This document shows positions 18,902-26,980 of a stretch of 43,247 bases of DNA, in pieces. Position numbers and translations under genes: made by a program. Origin of the DNA: Pseudonocardiales bacterium (GTDB lineage: Bacteria; Actinomycetota; Actinomycetes; Mycobacteriales; Pseudonocardiaceae); NCBI GenBank assembly GCA_026393175.1, contig JAPLAT010000097.1, forward strand, positions 1-43,247, read 5' to 3'. Every line of letters begins with the position of its first letter. The first letter of the stretch is position 1. Under the pieces are notes generated by a model that was not told the DNA's origin, made no database searches, and saw only the letters and a program-made list of their open reading frames with translations.

Positions 18902-19131
18902 GCACCTGGAGGCGTACCAGCGCGGCCGCGGCCCCGTGGTCGTTCCGGTCCTGGTCACCCGTTCGGCCTAGTATTCGTCGGCGTCGATCCCACCCGTCGC
19001 CGGCCGGGGGGATCGGACGCGCGCACAGTGCGACCCGGGAGCGGCAGGTCCTGCCCGGCGGCCTTGCCGCTGTCCGCGGGCCCCCGCTGCGCCGACGCGT
19101 CACCGGACCCGTGCTCCAGGTCCGTCCCGCC

Positions 19132-20385
19132 TCAGCGTCGTGGTTCGCGTGCCGTGGCCGGGTCGACGAACTGGATCACGGCGTGCCGGCCGCTGGTGCG
19201 CCACCCCGCGTCCGCGGTGTCCAGCCGGTCGGCGACGGTCTCGTCGAGACCCAGGACGACGTCGGACTTGAGCGTGCGGAGCACCGCGAACGGGTTCGGG
19301 AAATAGCCGCCCGCCTGCTGGGTCGGAGTGGGCGCGGGCCAGTGGCGGTCGCCGAACACCCGGCGGTAGTTGAGGTCGCCCTTGAGGATCGTCGTCGAGC
19401 AGTTTGCGATCTCGCCTGCGAGGTCGGCGGGCATCGCCGGGAACTCGAGGGGGGCGCAGTAGAACCAGTGGGTGCGGACGCGTGCCCGGCCGGTGCGGAA
19501 TGCGTCGCGCAGGCGCCGACCGACGGACTCGGCGTGGCCGCCCGCGCGTTCGAGCCTGCGCAGGCAGGACGCGAGGTCGGCCGTGGTGGCGTCGGAGACG
19601 TAGTACGGGGTCGGCTTGAGGTGGAGCGCGACCTCGTCGGCCCACCCGCCGGCCAGGAGGTCGTCGATCAGCACCAGGTCGGCCAGCAGCTCGCGGCCGG
19701 CGTTGTCGGCGATGAAGCAGACGGTGCCGCCCCCGGCGGCGGTCAGGGCGGCGAGCAGTCCCTCCGTCTGGTCGACCAGGACGGAGTCGGGTCCGGCTGC
19801 AGCGGCGGACCCGGTCCCGTGCTGGTGGGCGGCGAAGCCGAGGTCGGCCTTGTTGCCCCAGACGGCGTCGGTGATCAGGGTGGCGGCTCGTTCGGTCCTC
19901 GGGAGCGACGGCAGGCCGTCTAGGGCTCCCAGCGCCTCGACCAGGGCCGGATCGGCCAGCTCCGCGTCCTTCTGGTGCGCGAATGGATCGAGCCAGAACC
20001 ACGGCCCCGGGCGGAAGAAGTCGACGGCGTCGAGCAGGCGGCGGTAGAAGTAACTCTCGGCCCCGAGGAACGGTGCGGCGTCCCATCTCCGTCCCACCCA
20101 GGCGGAGGTCCACGCCGACCACGCCGCCGCGTCGTGCCGGTCCGGGGGCAGGGGGAGGAGTTCCCCTGCCGTGGACTCCTCGACGAGCCGGGTGAGCGCA
20201 TCGGCCTGGCGGTGTCCGTAGGGGTGTGCGGCACGGGCGGTGTCGACCAGGACCGGGTGTCGCTCGTGCAGCACGCTCCACGCGAACGAGCGGGTGTCGG
20301 TGCTGGTCCACGCGGCCGGGCGTCGGTCGTCCCCGGCGGGGGCGTCGTCGATCGTGGGAACGAGGTGCTCCACCCGCTGCGTCAC
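19132..20385 (-). CDS. DUF89 / ARMT1-like damage-control phosphatase family protein
   Basis: DAVWGNKADLGF, CFIADNAGRELLADLVLIDDLL, TTILKGDLNYRRVFGDRHW match the ARMT1/DUF89 signature stretches; 4-nt ATGA overlap with upstream STAND gene. Confidence 0.8.
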   Translation of the reverse strand: MTQRVEHLVPTIDDAPAGDDRRPAAWTSTDTRSFAWSVLHERHPVLVDTARAAHPYGHRQADALTRLVEESTAGELLPLPPDRHDAAAWSAWTSAWVGRRWDAAPFLGAESYFYRRLLDAVDFFRPGPWFWLDPFAHQKDAELADPALVEALGALDGLPSLPRTERAATLITDAVWGNKADLGFAAHQHGTGSAAAAGPDSVLVDQTEGLLAALTAAGGGTVCFIADNAGRELLADLVLIDDLLAGGWADEVALHLKPTPYYVSDATTADLASCLRRLERAGGHAESVGRRLRDAFRTGRARVRTHWFYCAPLEFPAMPADLAGEIANCSTTILKGDLNYRRVFGDRHWPAPTPTQQAGGYFPNPFAVLRTLKSDVVLGLDETVADRLDTADAGWRTSGRHAVIQFVDPATAREPRR

Positions 20386-23300
20386 TCCTGCTCGTGCCTC
20401 ACGTCCAGCGCGACGACCCCCGCCGAGCTGCCGGCCAGCACGCTACCGGTCGACGGGTGCACCGCGGCGCACTGGAGGGAGGCGTCGACCCGGACCAGCG
20501 CGAGCTGGTGCTGTCCGTCGACGGACCACAGCCGGATCGTGCCGTCCGCGGCCGCGGACACCAACCGGTCGCCGCCGACGAACTCCAGGGCGAGGATGCG
20601 CCCCGTGTGCCCGAACAGGTGCGTCGCTGCGCCGTCGTCGTCGAGGGCGCCGACGGTGATGTCCCCCGAGCCGAGCCCCGACGCCGTGCGGGCACCCGTC
20701 CGGTCGAGCGCGACGGACCGGACCCAGCTCGTCCCCGAGGCCCGGGCGGAGACCGGCGAGCCGGTGGCGACGTCCCAGACGCGGGTGAACCCGTCCGCTC
20801 CGCCGGTGACGAGGGTGCGGCCGTCGGGCCCGAACGCGATGCTCCGGGTTCGGCCGGTGTGGGCACTGGTCCGCCAGCGCCACTCCTGCGTGCCGACGTC
20901 CCACACCGACAGCGTCCCCCGGCCCGACGCGATCGCGACCGACTCGCCCGCCGCGTCGATCGCGACCGCCCACGCTCGCCCGGCCTCGCTCGTGAGCGTG
21001 GCCGTCAGGGAACCGGCCCCGATGTCCCACATCCGCACCGCTCCGTCGCCGCCCGCGGCGACCAGGACCTGGTCGGTCGAGGCGACGGACCACACCCGTC
21101 CGGTCCCGCCCCGGAAGGACGACACCGTCCCGCCGTCCTGCGCCCGGACCACCTCCACCGTGCCGTCGTGGTGGCCCAGGAACCCCAGGTCGCCGCTCGG
21201 GCTGAACGCCGTCGACCACACCGTTCCGCGGCCGGCCGACAGCTCCAGCGGGCCGGCGGCCCACGCCTGGTCGTCCCGCAGGCGGCGGACGCCACCGTCC
21301 TCGCAGCCCAGGATCGTCTCGCCGTCGTCGACGGCGAGCGACCGGATCCAGTCGACGGTCGGGGGCAGCGCCGCCCGGACCGCGGTGCTCGCCGCGGTGA
21401 CGAGGTGGACCTCGGCGTCCTCCCCGGCGGCGGTGGCCACGCCGCCGTCCGGCGAGACGGCCACCGACCGCACCCGCTGGCCGGTCGGCGTGCGGCGCAG
21501 CAGCGTCAACGAGCTCCTCGTGGCGCTCCACAGGCACACGCTGCCGTCACCCGACCCCGACGCGAGCAGCGGCGCGTCCGCGGCGAACGCGACCGCGCGC
21601 ACCCAGTCGGTGTGCCCGCCCTCCTCGGCGAGCAGCGCGCCGGAGTCGACGTCGTACAGCTGCACCGCCTCGTCCTCGCCGCCGGTCGCCAGCAGCGTCC
21701 CCGTGGCGTCCACGGCGATCGACCACACGGGCCGCCCGGTCGTCGTGAGGTCGCGCCGCTTCGCGCGCTCCCGGACCGACCACACGACAACGGCGCCGTC
21801 CTCCCCGGCGGAGCCCAGCTCACGGCCGCCGGGGAGCGGGACCAGTGAGCGGACGCGCCTGCTGTGCCCGGCCAACGCGCCCAGCGGGGCCCCCGACGAC
21901 AGCCGCCACAGGCGGACCACGCGGTCGTCCCCCGCGGCCGCCACGAAGTCCCCGTCCGACGACACCGCGACGGCGTGGACCCATCCGTGGTTGCCCCGCA
22001 GCACCCGCACCAGCCGCCCGGAGCGGCGGTCCCAGACGCGGACCGTGCCGTCCTCGCCGCCCGACACGACCCGGTTTGCGGTGACGGCCACCGACGTGAC
22101 GGCGCCGGTGTGGCCGTCCCCGGAGTCCTCCGCGAGCCGTGACCACCGCAGGTCGAAGCCGCGGTCGGTGAAGGTCCGCAGCTCGGCGGCCCGGGCGGGA
22201 TCGAGCAGGCCGGACCGGCCGAGGGCGACCAGCATCGTCGCGGCGGTGTCGGCGGCCGGTCCCGCACCGTCCACCAGGTGGACGGCGTGCAGGAGGGTCT
22301 CGGCGACCGCGACCGCGGTCCCGCCGCGCTCCCGGACGGCCGCCAGGGCAGCGGTGTCACCGGCGAAGGCGGTCGGTCCGAAAGAGTGCAGCTTGGCGAT
22401 CAGGTACCGCGGGTTCGAGAGGAGTTCGACGACCTCCTGCTCGAAGCCCGCGTACTGGAGGTGGTGGCTGAGGTGGTGCCACAGGTAGGCGTGGGCCGGG
22501 TCGAGCTCGTGCCAGCCGCCCGCCGCGAGCGGGCGGACGGCGGTGACCAGCGATTTGTGGACGTCCTGCAGGTTCCTGCGCGACCGCGACGTCAGACAGG
22601 CCCGGAAGACGTCGTGAAGCACGAGAGTGTCGGCGGCGGCGTCGTACGCGTCGAGCAGGGACCGGTCGGCCAGGGCCCGCGCGAACTGCCGGACCCCCGT
22701 CGCGGTCCACCCGTGCTCGGCCTCCCACCACGCCGCGAGGACCGGCACGGGGATCGGCACCGCGGGAGGGAAGACCGCCAGGTCGAGGTAGCGGTCGGCG
22801 AGGCCGCTCGTCCCGCGGAGGGTGACGTTACCGTCCAGGTGACCCAGGCTGCCCATCATCACCCGGCCGATCGTGCCCTCGCGCCGTCCCGCGTCGTCGG
22901 CGTCGAACACCTCGGGGCCCTCGTCCCGCACGGCGGTCAGCGCGCGGGACAGCGCCACCGCCTCCGACGCGCCGCCGAGCAGGTCCCTGGCCACGGTGCC
23001 GGCGACCACCGACGCGAGCAGGGGCCACCCGCTGCACGCCGCCGCGAGGGCCGGCAGGCCGTCCTGACCGTCCAGCGGCATCGGACTGCTGTCGGCGATG
23101 AGCTGCGCGGTCTGGGCGTCGGTCATGGGGCCGAGGGCGATCGTGCCCGCCGTCGCCCGGCCGACGCCCACGTCGCGCGTGGTCACCAGCCGGACCGTGC
23201 GGGTGCCGCCCAGCAGGAACGGGGCGAGCGCCCTCGCCGTCCAGACGTTGTCGAGCACGAGCAGCGCGCGGTGGTCGCCCAGCGCCTCCGCGAGCCGGAA

Positions 23301-23915
23301 GCCCGCCTGGTCCACGGTGGACAGGCCCGGACGCTCCCCGCCGAGGCGCTCGCACAGGTCGCCGACCAGGTGCAGGACGCGGGCGTCGTCGCACTCCGGG
23401 CCCAGCTCGACCCAGAGCACGGAGTCGAAGGACGCGGTGATCCGGCCGTCGTGGCAGCCGCGCAGGGCCAGGGTCGTCTTGCCGAAGCCGCCCGGGCCGG
23501 TGAGCAGCACCGTCCTCGGCTGGGGCGATGCGCCCGCCGCCAGGACCGCGTCGACCAGGGCGTCCTGCTCGGCGGGGCGGGCGACGGTCCCCGCGTCGAG
23601 CGCGGGCAGCCAGGACGCCGGCCGAGCCGCCGACCCGTCGCCGCCGGACGGCCGTTCGGACAGGACCAGGGGCAGGAGCCGGCACAGCTCGCCGCCCGTG
23701 TCGAGCACGAGGTCGCACCGCTGGGCCAGCGGCTCGGTCGGCCACCGCACGGCCTTCTCCACCTTGGCGATCAGGTCGCCGCTGTGCAGGGTGAGCCGTC
23801 CCAGGTCGTCCTGCGAGTAGTTGCGGCGCAACCTCCAGTGGCGCAGCTCGGCCCCGAAGAAGGCCCGGGCCGACTCGTGCGGCCGCAGCTCACGTGCCTG
23901 GCGAGGCATCGCCAC
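20382..23915 (-). CDS. XRE-HTH / NB-ARC (STAND) NTPase / WD40-repeat protein
   Basis: HTH (ARAFFGAELRHWRLRRNYSQDDLGRLTLHSGDLIAKVEK), Walker A VLLTGPGGFGKTTLALRG, ALLVLDNVW, RLVTTRDV; about 14 C-terminal WD40-like units (e.g. VVSGGEDGTVRVWD). Confidence 0.9.
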   Translation of the reverse strand: MAMPRQARELRPHESARAFFGAELRHWRLRRNYSQDDLGRLTLHSGDLIAKVEKAVRWPTEPLAQRCDLVLDTGGELCRLLPLVLSERPSGGDGSAARPASWLPALDAGTVARPAEQDALVDAVLAAGASPQPRTVLLTGPGGFGKTTLALRGCHDGRITASFDSVLWVELGPECDDARVLHLVGDLCERLGGERPGLSTVDQAGFRLAEALGDHRALLVLDNVWTARALAPFLLGGTRTVRLVTTRDVGVGRATAGTIALGPMTDAQTAQLIADSSPMPLDGQDGLPALAAACSGWPLLASVVAGTVARDLLGGASEAVALSRALTAVRDEGPEVFDADDAGRREGTIGRVMMGSLGHLDGNVTLRGTSGLADRYLDLAVFPPAVPIPVPVLAAWWEAEHGWTATGVRQFARALADRSLLDAYDAAADTLVLHDVFRACLTSRSRRNLQDVHKSLVTAVRPLAAGGWHELDPAHAYLWHHLSHHLQYAGFEQEVVELLSNPRYLIAKLHSFGPTAFAGDTAALAAVRERGGTAVAVAETLLHAVHLVDGAGPAADTAATMLVALGRSGLLDPARAAELRTFTDRGFDLRWSRLAEDSGDGHTGAVTSVAVTANRVVSGGEDGTVRVWDRRSGRLVRVLRGNHGWVHAVAVSSDGDFVAAAGDDRVVRLWRLSSGAPLGALAGHSRRVRSLVPLPGGRELGSAGEDGAVVVWSVRERAKRRDLTTTGRPVWSIAVDATGTLLATGGEDEAVQLYDVDSGALLAEEGGHTDWVRAVAFAADAPLLASGSGDGSVCLWSATRSSLTLLRRTPTGQRVRSVAVSPDGGVATAAGEDAEVHLVTAASTAVRAALPPTVDWIRSLAVDDGETILGCEDGGVRRLRDDQAWAAGPLELSAGRGTVWSTAFSPSGDLGFLGHHDGTVEVVRAQDGGTVSSFRGGTGRVWSVASTDQVLVAAGGDGAVRMWDIGAGSLTATLTSEAGRAWAVAIDAAGESVAIASGRGTLSVWDVGTQEWRWRTSAHTGRTRSIAFGPDGRTLVTGGADGFTRVWDVATGSPVSARASGTSWVRSVALDRTGARTASGLGSGDITVGALDDDGAATHLFGHTGRILALEFVGGDRLVSAAADGTIRLWSVDGQHQLALVRVDASLQCAAVHPSTGSVLAGSSAGVVALDVRHEQE

Positions 23916-23970
23916 CCCCGTCGTCCTGCCGGTGTGCCCTCGCGGGCGCTACGGGCATCGTCGGGCATCC

Positions 23971-24072
23971 GGACGGGGGGCGTCCACGGACGTTGTGGAC
24001 AACCGGTCTGTCCGGAACACCGGCCCCTGCGGGGTGCACCGCCCGCCGCGTCTCCGGACAACTCGGCTGTCC
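23971..24072. promoter_or_regulatory. cluster of operator-like inverted repeats in a divergent promoter region
   Basis: GGACG-N5-CGTCC (23971-23985); GGACA-ACCGGTC-TGTCC (23997-24013); GGACA-ACTCGGC-TGTCC (24056-24072). Confidence 0.45.
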
Positions 24073-24155
24073 ACCTCCGTCCCCTGGCGGGAGGTCCGGA
24101 TGTGGTGCTGATCTGTTGCCGTCGACCACAGCGTCGGGAAGGTGAGGAGGAAGCA

Positions 24156-24398
24156 GTGGATCAGCGGTACGAGATCCAGGCGCGCACCGTCGAGCGGCGA
24201 GCAGGCACGGTCCTGCGCGACGAGACCCGCCTCGCGGTCGCCGAGTCGGCGGGTGCCGCGCTGGAGCTGGCGCGGGAGTTCGCCGCCGAGGGCTTCCAGG
24301 CCTGGGTGTACGCGGTGTGCGCGCAGCCGGGGCGGACCGCGCCCGTCTACCGCTCGGTCACCCACCTGCACCCCGCCACGAGGGGGCCGGCCGCATGA
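24156..24398 (+). CDS. small hypothetical protein (80 aa)
   Basis: GTG start with GAGGAGG upstream (24144-24150); ATGA overlap with next gene. Confidence 0.6.
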   Translation: MDQRYEIQARTVERRAGTVLRDETRLAVAESAGAALELAREFAAEGFQAWVYAVCAQPGRTAPVYRSVTHLHPATRGPAA

Positions 24399-24850
24399 GG
24401 ACGTTCGGTCGTGCCCTCGGGCTCGGCACCCCGGCCGCCGACCCGCCGGGCCCCCGCTACCGCGGGCGGGTCCGGGTGGCGTTCCCCGCGCTCCTGACAC
24501 TGCACCGACCCACACCAGCGACCCCCGCCCCGCGGCCCCACCGGCACGACATCTCGGTGGAGTTCGTGTTCGAGGCCGCGAGCCTGGTGGAACCCGGCGT
24601 GGTCGTCGACGACGACATGCGTGACGAGATCGAGCAGCACGTCGCCACACGGCTCGCGCACCGCGACCTCAACCGGCTGTTCGACCGGCCGCCCACCTGC
24701 GAGGTCCTCGCCGAGCACCTCGCCAACTGGCACTGGTGCTCCGCCCGGCCGCCCGGTCACGCCCGGTTGGCCGCCGTCGTCGTCACCGACTCGGCCGGCG
24801 GGCACGGTGAGATCCACTTGCCCCCAGCCGTCGCTCACGGGACTACGTGA
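24395..24850 (+). CDS. PTPS/QueD-like (6-carboxytetrahydropterin synthase fold) protein, degenerate active site
   Basis: HRHDISVEFVFEAASLVEPGVVVDDDMRDEIEQHVATRLAHRDLNRLFDRPPTCEVLAEHLANWHW parallels the HGH...VVDF...LDH..LN...PT.E.LA.WIW pattern; catalytic Cys not seen. Confidence 0.6.
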   Translation: MRTFGRALGLGTPAADPPGPRYRGRVRVAFPALLTLHRPTPATPAPRPHRHDISVEFVFEAASLVEPGVVVDDDMRDEIEQHVATRLAHRDLNRLFDRPPTCEVLAEHLANWHWCSARPPGHARLAAVVVTDSAGGHGEIHLPPAVAHGTT

Positions 24851-25051
24851 CCGAGTCGGGTGACTGTTCGGCTCCGCACAGATGGCCTGCGCGCATCGTG
24901 CGGCTTGCTTGAGCGGTCGAGGACCTCACTCTAGCGCGATGGGCTGCGACCAACCTTGTCAGCGCCGTACGGTCGGTTGACCACCCGCGTGTAGCAGATC
25001 GGTCACGGGGAGCGAAGGAGTCCGAGCCGACCGAACTGGAGTTGACTGACT

Positions 25052-26980
25052 GTGCGCGTTGATCGAATCGTCGTTGAGGGCTTTCGCTGCTTCGACGAGC
25101 GGACCGAGATCGACTTTGATCCCGACCTCACAGCGCTCGTTGGCGCGAACGGGTCCGGGAAGACGGCGGCCATGCAGGCCCTGCTCCGGGTGTTCGGTTC
25201 GACGACCGCTCAGCGGCGGCTCCGACGCGGCGACTTCCACGTCCGGCGGGGCGAGAGCGCGACCGCCGAGCGCCAGCTTGCGATCGAGGTGCACCTGTCG
25301 TTCCCGGAGCTGAGCCAGGAAGACACAGTTGCCGACTCGGGTGTTCCCGCGTTCTTCCAGCACGTCTGCGCGGACGTGGACGGCGCCCTGCGCTGTCGTG
25401 TCCGGCTGGACGCCACCTGGCAGGACAACGGCCTCGATGGCCTCATTGACTCGCGCATCGACGCGATCACGTCGTTCGAGGATGAGCCGTCGGACGACAA
25501 TCGGTTCCCGCTCCCCCCGCACGAGCGCACCTACCTCCAGGTCGTCTACGTCCCCGCGGTGCGCGACGCCATGTCCCAGGTCGGAGCGCTCATGAAGGGC
25601 CGGCTATGGAACGCGATCAAGTGGTCGGACGAGCTGAAGGGCGCACTGAAGGACGGCGGTAAGTCGCTCAGCGACGCGTTCGAGGCCGAGCAGGGAGTGG
25701 AGACGATCGTGACCGCAATGGACTCCAGGTGGAAGGAGGTGCACGCAGCCAACACCGATGCCCACCTCGGGGTCCGGGCGATCGACGTGCGGCTTGAGGA
25801 ATTTATCCGTGGGGCGTCCTTCTTCCTGCGGCCCGACGAGGAGGGACGCGAGCGGGACGTCGACGACCTGAGTGACGGTCAGCGGTCGCTCTTCTACCTC
25901 GCCCTGACCGCCGCCACCATCGACGTCGAGCAGGCCGCCTCCGACGCCCCCGACCGGTTCGAGACCGCCGATCTCCAGCTGCCGGCGCTCACGGTCGTCG
26001 CGGTCGAGGAGCCGGAAAACAACCTCTCGCCCTTCTACCTCGCCCGCATCGTCGGGCAACTGCAGGACCTCGCCGTACGGCACCGGGTGCAGGCCCTCAT
26101 CTCCAGCCACTCGGCGAGCGTCATGTCGCGGATCAGACCCGATCAGGTCCGCTACTTCCGGTGCGAGGCGGGACGGTCGGCCATCAGCCGCATCACGCTG
26201 CCCGCGGACCCCGAGGAGGAGGCCAAGTACGTGCAGGAGGCCGTGATGCGCCATCCCGAGATGTACTTCGCCAGCTTCGTGATCCTTGGCGAGGGCAGCT
26301 CCGAGCAGGCCGTGCTGCCCCGGATCGGCGATGCGCTGGGGATCCCGGTCGACCGGTCGAGCGTCGCCGTCGTGCCACTGGGTGGGCGGCACGTCCACCA
26401 CCTGTGGCGACTGCTGAATGATCTCGGGATCCCGCACGCCACCCTGCTCGACCTTGACCGCGGGCGGCACGAGGCCGGGATCGAGCGCATCAGGACCGCT
26501 GTTCGCGAGCTGACCGCCTGCCGGCCCGAGGGGGCTGTGCACGCCGGCGGCCCGTTGTCGGCGGAGTCGCTCGAAGGCGTTCAGCCCGACTCCCCAGAGC
26601 ACGACACAGTGCTGCGCGCATGGACGGAGCACCTCCGCCAGTACGGGATCTTTTTCTGCGAGCCGCTGGACTTGGATATGAGCATGCTCACCGCGTTCCC
26701 GGACGAGTACCGGCGTTTGGGGCCGGGTCAGCAGGGGCCCCGCGGGCGCGGCGATGCACAGAATACGGTCCTCGGCAGCGGCTACGAAGAGCGATCGCCA
26801 GTCACGGGACTCGACTACGGCTTCTACCGATACCTGTTCCTGGGACGGGGCAAGCCCTCGACCCACGCCCGCGCGCTGGCTGTCATTCCGGACGACCGAC
26901 TCGCCGATCATGCTCCGGACGAGATCAAAGCCCTCCTGCGCTACGTAAAGAGCAGCATCGAGCAGGTGCCTGATGCCTGA
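25052..26980 (+). CDS. gajA-like: OLD-family ATP-dependent nuclease (ABC ATPase + TOPRIM), Gabija GajA-like
   Basis: FDPDLTALVGANGSGKTAAMQALLRVFG Walker A, LSDGQRSLFYLAL signature, VVAVEEPENNLSP Walker B, TOPRIM FVILGEGSSEQAVLPRI...LLDLDRG. Confidence 0.85.
   Translation: MRVDRIVVEGFRCFDERTEIDFDPDLTALVGANGSGKTAAMQALLRVFGSTTAQRRLRRGDFHVRRGESATAERQLAIEVHLSFPELSQEDTVADSGVPAFFQHVCADVDGALRCRVRLDATWQDNGLDGLIDSRIDAITSFEDEPSDDNRFPLPPHERTYLQVVYVPAVRDAMSQVGALMKGRLWNAIKWSDELKGALKDGGKSLSDAFEAEQGVETIVTAMDSRWKEVHAANTDAHLGVRAIDVRLEEFIRGASFFLRPDEEGRERDVDDLSDGQRSLFYLALTAATIDVEQAASDAPDRFETADLQLPALTVVAVEEPENNLSPFYLARIVGQLQDLAVRHRVQALISSHSASVMSRIRPDQVRYFRCEAGRSAISRITLPADPEEEAKYVQEAVMRHPEMYFASFVILGEGSSEQAVLPRIGDALGIPVDRSSVAVVPLGGRHVHHLWRLLNDLGIPHATLLDLDRGRHEAGIERIRTAVRELTACRPEGAVHAGGPLSAESLEGVQPDSPEHDTVLRAWTEHLRQYGIFFCEPLDLDMSMLTAFPDEYRRLGPGQQGPRGRGDAQNTVLGSGYEERSPVTGLDYGFYRYLFLGRGKPSTHARALAVIPDDRLADHAPDEIKALLRYVKSSIEQVPDA

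Noticed and set aside
20382-22140. Repetitive DNA as a tandem repeat array or CRISPR
   Set aside because: Periodicity is explained by WD40 coding repeats; no identical short repeats with unique spacers. No CRISPR array seen anywhere in the window.
19975-22488. 837-aa plus-strand ORF opposite the WD40 region
   Set aside because: Ser/Thr/Pro/Arg-rich repetitive translation explained by the antisense WD40 coding repeats.
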